Source of the DNA: Rs1 sp038900335
Lineage (GTDB): Bacteria > Pseudomonadota > Gammaproteobacteria > Pseudomonadales > Balneatricaceae
Assembly (NCBI GenBank): GCA_038900335.1
Contig: JBBMRB010000001.1
Span: 310,001-374,000 of the forward strand
Length of the DNA stretch: 64,000 bases
Direction: 5' to 3'
Part shown: positions 1 through 8,603 of the stretch, one piece after another
How positions within the stretch are numbered: the stretch's first letter is position 1
How the letters are laid out: each line of letters begins with the position of its first letter
Notes under the pieces: model-generated
The model's input: the letters and a program-made list of their open reading frames with translations, nothing else
Told to the model about the DNA's origin: nothing
Databases searched by the model: none
Translations under genes and position numbers: made by a program

Positions 1-531
1 CTAAATCTCTTGTACTGCGCAAACATATTTATAGCGATATAAATGTGTTACTCAAGATTTTGATGTAAATAGGGCATTGAAAAACTTAAAATACTGATAA
101 AATAAATTAATATCCCTTGATGCAAAAGAGCTAACCCATACCAAAACATAACCGGTATTTGGTGTTAAAGATTATTAATTTATTATTGTTTATGCCCTGC
201 TCTATAATTAGAAAAGCTAAGCTCTTAACTAACCAATTATTTTTTTGACTAAAGAAAACTACATTTTTTAACCCGAAAAAGCAATAAAATAAAACATATC
301 AATGGTTTAAAAACATCCAAATTCATACTTTTGCAACACTCTTTAAGCGCTCATATCTTACAAAGTGATAGCTAAAAAAATTTAAGCGCGCGGGCCTAAC
401 TTTAACCATATATCAACTAGAAAATTAATAGTTTAGTGATCATGATTTTTCCTTGCTATGTCCTAAGTTGATAGTGTGTAATAACTGCGCTTTTTAAAAG
501 ACTGCAATCTAGTATAGGAATTGATCAAACT
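1..531. other. AT-rich leading intergenic region
   Basis: I see no convincing coding frame, RNA gene or repeat here. The stretch is strongly AT-rich and ends in the leader of the AraC-type gene, with an AGGA at about 516-519 as the only ribosome-binding candidate for the ATG at 532. The promoter of that regulator must lie here, but I could not place -35/-10 elements with confidence. Confidence 0.5.
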
Positions 532-1512
532 ATGGCTTCAACCTTAAAAGCCGATGCTGATGGCGTCATCACACTGTCCTTTTTGCTGTTACCTGAGTAT
601 GCGATGATATCGTTATTGTCAGCCATTGAGCCGCTACGCATCGCTAACCGACTTGCAGGCAAAGAGTTATATCGCTGGCAGTGCTTTAGTAAAGATGGTC
701 TGCCTGTCGTTGCTAGCAATTTAATGATGTTACAAAATCATTTATCTATAGATGAGCCTACCCTGCCTAAAAACTTAATTGTTAATGCCAGTTTTCACCC
801 TGAAAAATATTGCGATGATCAAGCGATTATTAAATGGCTGCGAAAATTACAGCGCAATGACTGCATAATTGGTGCGTTAGACTCCGGCTGCTTTATGTTG
901 GCAAAAGCAGGTTTACTTGCTCACAAGTGTATTACTATGCACTGGGAAGCCATTCCTATCTTTAAAGAGCAGTATCAGCGACAAAAAATCAGTACTCAGT
1001 TGTTTGTTATTGATAAGCACTTAATGACCTGCGCTGGTGGCACAGCAGCCTCAGATATGGTGCTATATTTAATAGGGCAAGATCATGGCCAAGCACTGGT
1101 ATTAAACATATGCGATCAATTCATAAAGAAAAACATCAGACAGCACTCAGATCATCAGCAAATTGATTTGGCAAAAAGCCTCAATATTCATCACCCAAGG
1201 TTATTAAACGTTTTAAGGCTGATGGCGATAAATATTAGCAATCCAATGACAATTGAGCAGTTAGCAAATTGTGTGCACATATCATTAAGACAACTAGAGC
1301 GCTTATTTAAGCAGCATTTTAAATGCACAGCAAAACAGTATTACCTACAACTAAGGCTTGAGCGTGCTCAACAATTACTGAATGAATCAGACCTCAATAT
1401 TTATGATATCGCATTGATCACAGGCTTTAGCTCAAGCTCCCACTTTTGTCGCAGTTATCGCCAACATTTTGCAATAACCGCGAGTCAGCAGCGTGCCTTA
1501 AAAAGTAATTGA
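532..1512 (+). CDS. GATase1-type AraC-family transcriptional regulator
   Basis: This is a 326-residue transcription factor with an N-terminal DJ-1/PfpI-like domain (about residues 10-195; GALDSGCFMLAKAGL and CAGGTAASDM mark the nucleophile-elbow and a second core strand) and a C-terminal AraC double helix-turn-helix (about 222-320; MTIEQLANCVHISLRQLERLF and the second-motif DIALITGFSSSSHFCRSYRQ region). The architecture is that of GlxA, ArgR, GbdR, CdhR and DhcR of pseudomonads. Several of these control glycine betaine, carnitine or arginine catabolism. The gene converges on a gamma-butyrobetaine dioxygenase with only 19 bp between stops. I infer that it senses a quaternary amine or basic amino acid and controls the neighbouring genes. 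The family is certain; the ligand is a guess from context. Confidence 0.88.
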   Translation: MASTLKADADGVITLSFLLLPEYAMISLLSAIEPLRIANRLAGKELYRWQCFSKDGLPVVASNLMMLQNHLSIDEPTLPKNLIVNASFHPEKYCDDQAIIKWLRKLQRNDCIIGALDSGCFMLAKAGLLAHKCITMHWEAIPIFKEQYQRQKISTQLFVIDKHLMTCAGGTAASDMVLYLIGQDHGQALVLNICDQFIKKNIRQHSDHQQIDLAKSLNIHHPRLLNVLRLMAINISNPMTIEQLANCVHISLRQLERLFKQHFKCTAKQYYLQLRLERAQQLLNESDLNIYDIALITGFSSSSHFCRSYRQHFAITASQQRALKSN

Positions 1513-1531
1513 ATGACTGAGCTAATTAATT

Positions 1532-2722
1532 TTAAGCCAGCTCTCGCTCCAGTACTCTAATTCGTGATAGCAACTCATCCCTATCAACGTAACAACCTTG
1601 TAGGTGCCTGTGACCTTGCTCAAGACTAAATGCATTGCGTGAATGCAGTACTCGACGATTATCAAAAACCAGTAGATCACCAGCATTCAGGCGATGAAAA
1701 AATTGGAAGCGCTCCTGCCTTGCCAATAGCATAAAACGACGATAGCCTGCGTAAATAGCCTGCATTTTATCCGCGGCTATAGCAATGGGTCCACGTAAGA
1801 AATTAGCTAAGCGAACCTCTACCACCTCGCCTTGATTATTGACAGAAATGGCTGGGCTATCAAAGCGATAATCTGAAGCTTTATCTTTGTTATAAAACGA
1901 CATTGATAAAGTCGTTAGTGCAATAAAATCATCGGGATAGTTTTCGCGAATATACTGCGCTATTTTAAAGCCATCGACTAAAATGGATTCCCCGCCTTGA
2001 GCATCATTAACTAAACAGTGCAAAAACTGTAGGCCAGGTTGCAGTTCTCTTGTTGGCAAATCAGTGTGCAGTGGCAGCCTTAACGTAGTGTAGGCAGCTG
2101 AATTTGCGTTGTTTTTAGCAACAACATCAAAAATGGTACCAAAATTTGTCTCTCTGATAAAAGAGATACGCTCGGCGACTTTTTTTACTGTGTTTTCACT
2201 AGTATCAACATTTTTTACAATACTAATACCATAATCCCTTACCTCATATAACCAATTAAGTAATGCTTGGCTATCACTCATGATATCCTGATATTGGTGA
2301 GTGGGTAAATATTGGCTTATTTGTTGTCTATCCCAAAGTGTAGGCTTTAACTGGCGAGCTTCTCTGGATGCTTTCGTGTAGCAATGCTGCTCTAACCAAC
2401 CGGCTAAGTAACGGCTATGATGATTTTCAAAATCCCATGTGATTTGCAGCTCATGCTCTGGTGATATATTGGCATTACTAGGTTTTATCGTAAACGGGAC
2501 ATCACATATCTCAAAAATTTGCTCACGTGTGAGTGAGGTAATACATTGCTCACAGTGGCAGTTATCCCTAAGCCAAAGATAATGGTATTCGCTTTGCGCA
2601 CCATCATCCCATTCAATAATCAGTTTATCATCAAGGCAATTGACACTAATGGGAAGCTTGTTCTTCTCATAAATACTATAACCGACCATGGCTGTTGTGC
2701 TGTTATCTGTCGTGACTGGCAT
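1532..2722 (-). CDS. gamma-butyrobetaine dioxygenase (2-oxoglutarate/Fe(II))
   Basis: This 396-residue enzyme should hydroxylate gamma-butyrobetaine to L-carnitine using O2, 2-oxoglutarate and Fe(II). The N-terminal DUF971-like domain keeps the zinc ligands of the family (C55, C57, C60 in RDNCHCEQC and a His at 101/102). The catalytic TauD-type domain carries the iron triad H219-x-D221 (LPLHTDLPTRELQPG) and H360 (DNRRVLHSR), and the Arg in HRHLQGCYVD is suited to 2-oxoglutarate. The LPTRELQPGLQFLHC block and ANFLR are, as I recall, hallmarks of bacterial gamma-butyrobetaine hydroxylases rather than taurine dioxygenases. The start has a GGGGAA ribosome site six bases upstream. The gene lies downstream of, and on the same strand as, the aldolase-type gene, 280 bp away, so they could be cotranscribed. 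Trimethyllysine activity cannot be excluded. Confidence 0.85.
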   Translation of the reverse strand: MPVTTDNSTTAMVGYSIYEKNKLPISVNCLDDKLIIEWDDGAQSEYHYLWLRDNCHCEQCITSLTREQIFEICDVPFTIKPSNANISPEHELQITWDFENHHSRYLAGWLEQHCYTKASREARQLKPTLWDRQQISQYLPTHQYQDIMSDSQALLNWLYEVRDYGISIVKNVDTSENTVKKVAERISFIRETNFGTIFDVVAKNNANSAAYTTLRLPLHTDLPTRELQPGLQFLHCLVNDAQGGESILVDGFKIAQYIRENYPDDFIALTTLSMSFYNKDKASDYRFDSPAISVNNQGEVVEVRLANFLRGPIAIAADKMQAIYAGYRRFMLLARQERFQFFHRLNAGDLLVFDNRRVLHSRNAFSLEQGHRHLQGCYVDRDELLSRIRVLERELA

Positions 2723-3002
2723 AACGATTCCCCTTCATAATTAATGAGCTAATCATAAAGTGTCGCCTAGTTATTTTGTTGTGTTATTTCGACACTTTAT
2801 TGCATAAATCGGTCATATTAATCTCTGCTTGTTAATCTATTATTTAAACGAGATTGTCCAAATAATAGGACTGATTTTTTGATAGTCACCAGTAAAGTGA
2901 TGACAGACAATGAATGTACCTCTGCTGTACAGAGGTATCTCAATTTACATGTTGTGCTGCTTGTTAAAGATTGAGGTCAAGGGCTAATGTTATGAGGTGA
3001 GA

Positions 3003-4028
3003 TTAAAGGCTGATCGCTGCGATAAAACCTGCTACATCTTGCTCTTTCGTTGCCCAGCTCGTTACCAGACGATAACAATCTTGCCCCTCAACAGGCCAGT
3101 GATATAAATCATAACCTTGTGCTTTTGCACTGTTGTATTGCTCACTAGTGATAGAAATAAACAATTGATTAGTTTGCGCCGCGAAATAACAGCTTCCCAA
3201 GCCCTTTTCAGCGATATTTTTAGCGACTAATGCTGCCATATTATTGGCATGACAAGCGTTATCTAACCACAAGTTATTGTCAAAATAGCCAAGTAACTGA
3301 GCAGATAAAAAGCGCATCTTTGAGGCCAGATGGCCCGTCTGCTTGGCATGTGCGCGAATACCAGATGCCAGTAATGGGTTAAATACGACTAAAGCTTCTG
3401 CTCCAAAAGTACCATTTTTACTCGCCCCAAAAGTCATGGCATCAACACCAGCACGACAACTAAGATCCGCTGGATGACAGTCAAAATGTGCAACAGCGTT
3501 AGCAAACCTGGCCCCATCGACAAAGTACTTTAGATTATGTTGCTGACAAATCTTACCCAGTTCATTCATTTGCTCAATACTATAACAGCGACCAAACTCT
3601 GTCGCTTGGGTGATCGCCAATGCTGCTGGTGGCGGGCTATGGATATCATTGATATCAACACCTTGCAGATACTCTTGAAGCCGTGATGCACTAATATTAT
3701 CTAAATCCGCGCCGACAGTACTCAAGCGAGCACCACCGGTAAACAGTTGTGGCGCTGTGCTTTCTGATACCGCTAAGTGGCTATTTGGATGGCAGATAAT
3801 GCTTTGTCTGCCATGACACATCTGCCCTAGTGCTAAGCAATTAGCCGCTGTACCGGTCAGTACAGGGAAAACATATGCTTGCTGGCCAAAAAGTGTAGAG
3901 ACACAATCATTGAGCTTGGCTGTTAAAGCATCATCACCGTAAGGTAGATCATAACCATTTTGAGCATGCTGCTGTACATACTGCCAAATTTCGGGGCTTG
4001 CAGGTGCGGTATTATCCGATAGAAACAT
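3003..4028 (-). CDS. threonine-aldolase-type PLP enzyme (candidate hydroxytrimethyllysine aldolase)
   Basis: This 341-residue protein is a fold-type I PLP enzyme of the low-specificity threonine aldolase (beta-eliminating lyase) family, which splits beta-hydroxy amino acids into glycine and an aldehyde. The N-terminal SDNTAPASPEI block, FVDGARFANA around D171 and GASKNG with the PLP lysine at about K204 are visible, and the length is normal. The ribosome site AAGGA is well placed. It sits between two gamma-butyrobetaine-hydroxylase-family dioxygenases and diverges from the trimethyllysine dioxygenase candidate. Threonine-aldolase family members carry out the hydroxytrimethyllysine aldolase step in some fungi, so I infer that role here. 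A generic L-threonine or L-allo-threonine aldolase is the conservative alternative. Confidence 0.82.
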   Translation of the reverse strand: MFLSDNTAPASPEIWQYVQQHAQNGYDLPYGDDALTAKLNDCVSTLFGQQAYVFPVLTGTAANCLALGQMCHGRQSIICHPNSHLAVSESTAPQLFTGGARLSTVGADLDNISASRLQEYLQGVDINDIHSPPPAALAITQATEFGRCYSIEQMNELGKICQQHNLKYFVDGARFANAVAHFDCHPADLSCRAGVDAMTFGASKNGTFGAEALVVFNPLLASGIRAHAKQTGHLASKMRFLSAQLLGYFDNNLWLDNACHANNMAALVAKNIAEKGLGSCYFAAQTNQLFISITSEQYNSAKAQGYDLYHWPVEGQDCYRLVTSWATKEQDVAGFIAAISL

Positions 4029-4167
4029 TTTTAAATCCTTAGTGATAACGATAGCTGACGATTAATATTTAGCTAAATGTAAAAAATCGTTGAAGGTTGT
4101 TGATCATTGTCTATATTCCCCATAATATATTAATTATACAGTTGAATAACAAGGGGAGTTTAAGCTT

Positions 4168-5295
4168 ATGATTATAAAAACGGCAACCGCCTCACCTAAT
4201 GGTCTATTAGTGACATGGGCCGATGGCAGTGACCAGAATTTTCCATGGCTTTGGGTTATGGACCACGGTGATGATGAAAACAGTGTCAATAGTAAAACAC
4301 TACAGCGAAATATTGATACTTTCGCGCTCACTCAAAGCTTAAAAGGTGAACAGGTTACTTTGCTTGATCAACAGATCATTAGCATCCGTTGGAATAGTGG
4401 TGAGCAAACCAGCATCTCTTGCTTACGCCTTGCGCAAGTCACTGGCCGTACATTGAGTGATGAGCAACTCTCAGCCGCCTCATATAAAATATTATGGCAG
4501 CAAGATACTATGCTCGATGAAATCCCTAGCATTGATTATCAGGATGTTCTCGCTGATGATCAAGGTGTACTGAACTGGTTAAATAATATCGATAAGTATG
4601 GGTTTTGTGTTGTCAATGGCACGCTAGCGAGCGAGCAAGGCACTATTGATTTAGCCGAGCGTTTAGCCCCTGCTCAACGCACTATCTTTGGAACCTATTG
4701 GCCGTTATCAGCCGAGATTAAAGCTCACGATGATTCAGCTTATACCAACAGCTTTCTATCACCTCATACCGATGCATCATATCATTGCAATGCCCCAGGC
4801 TTACAAATGTTTAACTGTTTGGAGTTTGATGGCCAAGGCGGTGAAAGTATTGTCGTGGATGGCTTTGCCATCGCTGAGAAAATTCGCCTAGAGCGCCCTG
4901 ACCTTCATCAAGTGTTATGCGAGGTTAATGTGCCCGCACATTATAAAGAAGCTGGCGTACACTTAGCTGCGCAACGCCCTGCTATACGCTACGATAACCA
5001 CAATAACCTTGAGCAAGTGACCTTCAATAACTATGATCGCTCAGCATTTTTGCTAGCCGATGAGCAACAGGCGTTATTCTACCAAGCGTATGCTGAATTT
5101 AACCGTCACAGTATGGATGAAGCTAATTGGATTAAAATTCCACTGAGACCCGGCATGGCGTTAATTTTTGATAACTGGCGCTGCCTACACGGTAGAATGA
5201 GCTATTCAGGTAAACGTTATTTTTATGGCTGCTATCATGATCATACTGAATTTCAAAGTAGAGTAAGAACACTGCAACAAGCACTAAACTCATAA
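4168..5295 (+). CDS. trimethyllysine dioxygenase-like 2-oxoglutarate oxygenase
   Basis: This 375-residue member of the gamma-butyrobetaine hydroxylase/TMLD family has the iron triad H200-x-D202 (LSPHTDASYH) and H341 (DNWRCLHGR), with R350 placed to bind 2-oxoglutarate. Several blocks match animal trimethyllysine dioxygenase as I remember it better than they match gamma-butyrobetaine hydroxylase: NSKTLQR (41-47), AYTNSFLSPHTD, FNNYDRSA (286-293) and RPGMALIFDNWRCLHGR. It would convert N6-trimethyllysine to 3-hydroxytrimethyllysine. The N-terminal domain has lost the Cys-x-Cys-x2-Cys zinc ligands (MDHGDDENSVNSKT), unlike the paralogue at 1532-2722. A GGGGAG ribosome site precedes the ATG. The gene diverges from the aldolase over a 139-bp promoter region. 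The subfamily call is from memory of motifs, not from an alignment. Confidence 0.78.
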   Translation: MIIKTATASPNGLLVTWADGSDQNFPWLWVMDHGDDENSVNSKTLQRNIDTFALTQSLKGEQVTLLDQQIISIRWNSGEQTSISCLRLAQVTGRTLSDEQLSAASYKILWQQDTMLDEIPSIDYQDVLADDQGVLNWLNNIDKYGFCVVNGTLASEQGTIDLAERLAPAQRTIFGTYWPLSAEIKAHDDSAYTNSFLSPHTDASYHCNAPGLQMFNCLEFDGQGGESIVVDGFAIAEKIRLERPDLHQVLCEVNVPAHYKEAGVHLAAQRPAIRYDNHNNLEQVTFNNYDRSAFLLADEQQALFYQAYAEFNRHSMDEANWIKIPLRPGMALIFDNWRCLHGRMSYSGKRYFYGCYHDHTEFQSRVRTLQQALNS

Positions 5296-5312
5296 CTAAA
5301 AGCACTATTAAA

Positions 5313-5345
5313 CCTCTCACATTTTATATTGTGAGGGGCTTTTTT
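5313..5345 (+). terminator. rho-independent terminator after the TMLD-like gene
   Basis: A nine-base-pair stem, CCTCTCACA pairing with TGTGAGGGG (one G-U), closes an eight-base AT loop and is followed by a run of T. It lies 18 bp after the dioxygenase stop and just before the convergent TetR gene. Confidence 0.85.
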
Positions 5346-5353
5346 GTTGTCAG

Positions 5354-5983
5354 TTATAGCTCTTTAAGGCCTAATATTTGCTGTACTGATGACACACCAA
5401 GCTCTACCAACTCATCATCCTCAAACAGCTCAACCGCCATACAACCCTCTATCCAAAGACCATCAATCAATGCGTTAACCGCTATGGCCAGGCCTTTAAT
5501 TTTGCGATCATCCAAGTCCCTGCCTGTCTCAACAAAAACCTCGCGGATTAGCACTTCACAACTATTACGATATTCAAGGTAAGCTTGACGATGCATTACC
5601 GTAATTTCAGGGATCGAATTGATCAAGCTAGTAAATGACGCCCACAGTTGATAATTTCGCGGCTGCATCACAGGCGCTGTTAATGATGCTTGTATAAACA
5701 ATCTAAATTTAGCACACGCGCTTAAATCACTATCGATTAGGATAGGTGTCGCCTGTTGAGTCATCGTCGACATGGTCACTAGGTAAGTGGCGCTTAATAG
5801 CGATACTTTATCGGCAAAGTAGTAGCGTACTAAGCCAGGTGTCACCCCTGCTATATCCGCAACTTTGCGGATGGTCGCAGCACCTATACCGCCTTCAATT
5901 ATGCACTCTTGGGTTGCAGCAATAAGATCGCTACGTCTTTCTTCTTCGCCTGCTCGGCGAAATGGTCGGCGTGGTGTAGTCAT
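5354..5983 (-). CDS. BetI-like TetR-family regulator
   Basis: This 209-residue repressor has an N-terminal TetR helix-turn-helix (about 18-62; TIRKVADIAGVTPGLVRYYF) and a C-terminal ligand domain of the BetI type (NYQLWASFTSL, GLAIAVNALIDGLWIEGC). BetI represses choline/glycine-betaine genes, so a methylated amine ligand is plausible, but that is inference. It diverges from the basic-amino-acid ABC transporter with 127 bp between the starts, and converges on the TMLD-like gene. A second, clearly related paralogue lies at 10578-11219. A GCCCT-N10-AGGGC inverted repeat overlaps its leader and could be an autoregulatory operator. Confidence 0.88.
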   Translation of the reverse strand: MTTPRRPFRRAGEEERRSDLIAATQECIIEGGIGAATIRKVADIAGVTPGLVRYYFADKVSLLSATYLVTMSTMTQQATPILIDSDLSACAKFRLFIQASLTAPVMQPRNYQLWASFTSLINSIPEITVMHRQAYLEYRNSCEVLIREVFVETGRDLDDRKIKGLAIAVNALIDGLWIEGCMAVELFEDDELVELGVSSVQQILGLKEL

Positions 5984-5990
5984 AGTCTTG

Positions 5991-6010
5991 GCCCTAAATA
6001 TGATCAGGGC
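5991..6010. promoter_or_regulatory. inverted repeat in tetR leader, possible operator
   Basis: GCCCT and AGGGC are separated by ten bases, directly upstream of the TetR start codon and overlapping its AGGG ribosome site. TetR proteins often bind such dyads and repress themselves. The arms are only five bases, so this is tentative. Confidence 0.3.
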
Positions 6011-6044
6011 ATTCTACTTGGTTTTGATTTTTTCACAAATTTAA

Positions 6045-6060
6045 TCAACATAGCTATTGA
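6045..6060. promoter_or_regulatory. near-palindrome TCAAcATAGCTATTGA between tetR and the ABC operon
   Basis: The core ATAGCTAT is self-complementary and is flanked by TCAA and TGA with one extra base. It lies 50 bp before the ATPase start and within the divergent promoter region, a natural place for the adjacent TetR protein to bind. It is a candidate only. Confidence 0.3.
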
Positions 6061-6110
6061 TAGTTATACAAATGAGTAATAGTATCAAGCAACAACTTTA
6101 GAGGTAAACT

Positions 6111-6920
6111 ATGCCAGCAAGTGACAATGAAGACCCACTATCGACCCAAAACACCGCGTGCGATGAAGCAATTAGCATTCGCGGATTAAGAAAATCATAC
6201 GATGGTATTGAAGTATTAAAAGGTGTTGATCTAACCGCGAGACAAGGCGATATCATTGCCATCATAGGAGGCAGTGGCTCCGGTAAATCCACTCTTTTGC
6301 GCTGTATAAACTTATTAGAAATCCCCTCAGCCGGTGAAGTCGCTATCAATGGCGAAATCATCAAGATGAAAAAAACCTCCGATGGCCCTAAACCCGCAGA
6401 TAAAAGCCAAGTCAAACGCCTAAGATCAAAACTGGCAATGGTTTTTCAAAATTTCAATCTGTGGCAACACCTAACATTAATAGAAAACCTCATCGCAGCA
6501 CCCACTATCGTGCACGGTATTGATAAAAAAACCGCGACTGAGCAAGCCAAACAATTATTAAAGCGTGTCGGTTTAAGTGATAAAGAACAAAGCTACCCTG
6601 CTTTCTTATCAGGCGGGCAACAACAACGTGTGGCTATCGCCCGCGCAGTAGCCGTCCAGCCTAGTGTGATGCTATTTGATGAGCCTACCTCAGCACTTGA
6701 CCCTGAATTAGTCGGTGAAGTTCTCAAAGTCATAGAAGACCTCGCTAATGAAGGTCGTACCATGATATTAGTCACCCATGAAATGAAATTTGCCCGCGAA
6801 GTTGCCAGCCATGTTGTCTTCCTATACCAGGGAGTGATTGAAGAGCAAGGCCCGCCTGAACAAATTTTTAACCATCCAAAGTCGGCACGCTTAAAACAGT
6901 TTATTAGTTCAGCTCAATAA
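6111..6920 (+). CDS. polar/basic amino acid ABC transporter ATPase (HisP-like)
   Basis: This 269-residue cytoplasmic ATPase powers import of an amino acid. It has Walker A GGSGSGKST (about 54-62), the Q-loop FQNFNLW, the signature LSGGQQQR, Walker B VMLFDEPTSALDPE and the switch His in LVTHEM. The Q-loop wording and overall form are those of the HisP/GlnQ group for histidine, lysine, arginine, ornithine or octopine. A short N-terminal extension precedes the domain, and GAGG sits seven bases before the ATG. It is first in a four-gene operon (ATPase, binding protein, two permeases). Family and role are clear; the exact substrate is not. Context suggests methylated lysine or arginine. Confidence 0.92.
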   Translation: MPASDNEDPLSTQNTACDEAISIRGLRKSYDGIEVLKGVDLTARQGDIIAIIGGSGSGKSTLLRCINLLEIPSAGEVAINGEIIKMKKTSDGPKPADKSQVKRLRSKLAMVFQNFNLWQHLTLIENLIAAPTIVHGIDKKTATEQAKQLLKRVGLSDKEQSYPAFLSGGQQQRVAIARAVAVQPSVMLFDEPTSALDPELVGEVLKVIEDLANEGRTMILVTHEMKFAREVASHVVFLYQGVIEEQGPPEQIFNHPKSARLKQFISSAQ

Positions 6921-6962
6921 GAGATGACAGACCGTTTCACCATTGAAGAGAGATAATAATAT

Positions 6963-7745
6963 ATGAAAATTTTTAATAAACACGCTGTAGTTGGTGCATT
7001 AATGGGCCTTATCGTTGCACCATCTGCTTTCGCTGATGTTGTCAAAGTAGGTGTCGCAGCAGAACCTTACCCACCGTTTGCCTCAACAGATTCTTCAGGC
7101 AAGTGGCACGGCTGGGAAATCGATATGATCGATGCGATATGCGAAACTGCTAAACTGGAATGCGTAGTCACTCCTATCGCTTGGGATGGTATTATCCCAG
7201 CACTAAATAGTAAAAAAATAGATATGGTTATGGCCTCTCTATCGATCACACCTGATCGCCTTAAAGCTATCGACTTTTCAGATAAATACTACAACACGCC
7301 CGCTGTCATTATTGGTGACAAAAACGTAGAAATTGGTGCGACAGCCCAGAGCATGAAAGGTAAAATTCTTGGTGTACAAAGCGGTACTATCCACCGTAAA
7401 TACGTACTAGAGCATTTCGCAGACGCTGCTGATACTATCAAAGAGTACCAGACTCAAGATGAAGCTAACCAAGATTTAGTCGCAGGACGTATAGATGCGC
7501 TACAAGCCGACTCTTTGGCAATGATGGATTTTATTAATTCAGAGCAAGGTAAAGCATGTTGTGAAGTAAAAGGTGAAGTTGCTGCTGATCTAGATATCTT
7601 AGGCCCTGGTATTGGAGCTGGTCTGCGCAAAGGTGATGATGAACTCAGAACTGCTGTTAACGCTGCGATCAAAACACTGCGTGACAATGGCGAGTACATG
7701 GTTATCGCTAAAAAATACTTTTCTTTTGACCCGTACGGCAACTAA
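6963..7745 (+). CDS. periplasmic amino-acid-binding protein of ABC transporter (family 3)
   Basis: This 260-residue solute-binding protein has an N-terminal signal peptide ending near AFA-DVVKVG (about residue 24) and the SBP_bac_3 fold. KVGVAAEPYPPFASTDSSG starts the first lobe, GWEIDMIDAICE follows, and the MVMASLSITPDRLKAIDFSDKYY region is the classic family-3 signature. Members bind arginine, lysine, histidine, ornithine or octopine. The gene follows the ATPase by 42 bp and is separated from the permeases by a stable hairpin, the usual arrangement for expressing more binding protein than membrane protein. I infer a basic or methylated basic amino acid as ligand from the neighbours. Confidence 0.92.
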   Translation: MKIFNKHAVVGALMGLIVAPSAFADVVKVGVAAEPYPPFASTDSSGKWHGWEIDMIDAICETAKLECVVTPIAWDGIIPALNSKKIDMVMASLSITPDRLKAIDFSDKYYNTPAVIIGDKNVEIGATAQSMKGKILGVQSGTIHRKYVLEHFADAADTIKEYQTQDEANQDLVAGRIDALQADSLAMMDFINSEQGKACCEVKGEVAADLDILGPGIGAGLRKGDDELRTAVNAAIKTLRDNGEYMVIAKKYFSFDPYGN

Positions 7746-7771
7746 GAGCTACCAACACAGCACTAAAAATA

Positions 7772-7794
7772 TAGCGGTCTAGTTTAGGCCGCTA
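7772..7794 (+). terminator. intercistronic hairpin between binding protein and permeases
   Basis: A nine-pair stem, TAGCGGTCT with AGGCCGCTA (one G-U), closes a five-base loop. There is no T-run, so it is more likely a partial attenuator or 3'-protecting structure that raises binding-protein mRNA over permease mRNA than a full terminator. Confidence 0.6.
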
Positions 7795-7868
7795 CTTCTA
7801 TCTATTTATATCGATACATACTGTTAGCACCTTATATCGTTTCTTGACAGCTCCTGGGAGAGTCAGTT

Positions 7869-8603
7869 TTGATTGACATGTCTTCATTCATTGACAGTTT
7901 ACAATTACTATCATTATCGCCACCTGGTTGGGGCGCTAATTTATTAACCGGCTTAATGCACTCCTTAGAAATTGCATTAGGCGGCTATTCACTTGGCTTA
8001 ATTATTGGTGTCTTTGGCGCCTGTGCTAAGCTTTATGCAGGTCCTTTTATTCGCGATATCTTCGCCTGCTACACCACCTTAGTACGCGCGGTCCCCGAAC
8101 TTATTCTGATTTTACTTTTTTACTACGCAGGTACTGATTTAATCAACCAGCTTATGCTGTTTATTGGTCGTGACCCTGTTGATGTTAACGGCCTAGTTGC
8201 CGGTATTTGTGTTATAGGCCTAGTACAAGGCGCTTACTCTACTGAGGTTATTCGCGGTGCGATATTAGCCGTACCCCAAGGTCAAATTGAAGCGGCAAAA
8301 GCCTATGGGTTCTCGTTTAGTCAAATTTTACGACGCATCACCTTACCAGCCATGCTGCCCTACGCTATTCCAGGTTTAGCTAATTTATGGCTAATAGCCA
8401 CTAAAGATACCGCTCTGTTAGCTGTCGTTGGCTTTAGCGAGTTGACGCTAGAGACCAAACAAGCCGCTGGATCAACTAAGCATTATATGCTGTTTTACTG
8501 CTCAGCAGGCGCATTGTATTTAATGGTGACACTGGTATCTAACCAACTTATTAAACGTATTGAAAGTTGGTCTAGACGTGGTTTTGCCAAGGAGCAATCA
8601 TAA
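7869..8603 (+). CDS. amino acid ABC transporter permease (HisQ-like)
   Basis: This 244-residue inner-membrane permease of the HisM/HisQ family has about five membrane helices and the cytoplasmic EAA loop (GQIEAAKAYGFSFSQILRRI) that docks on the ATPase, plus LVRAVPELILILLFYY typical of the family. The TTG at 7869 is spaced about nine bases from GGGAG. The ATG at 7878 gives a protein three residues shorter with poorer spacing, so the TTG start is kept. The stop overlaps the next start by one base. It forms the heteromeric channel with the following gene. Confidence 0.92.
   Translation: MIDMSSFIDSLQLLSLSPPGWGANLLTGLMHSLEIALGGYSLGLIIGVFGACAKLYAGPFIRDIFACYTTLVRAVPELILILLFYYAGTDLINQLMLFIGRDPVDVNGLVAGICVIGLVQGAYSTEVIRGAILAVPQGQIEAAKAYGFSFSQILRRITLPAMLPYAIPGLANLWLIATKDTALLAVVGFSELTLETKQAAGSTKHYMLFYCSAGALYLMVTLVSNQLIKRIESWSRRGFAKEQS

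Noticed and set aside
1532..5295. Annotation of the two dioxygenases as taurine dioxygenases (TauD).
   Set aside because: Both have the extra N-terminal domain and family-specific blocks of gamma-butyrobetaine hydroxylase/trimethyllysine dioxygenase, and no sulfonate transport or tauABC genes are near.
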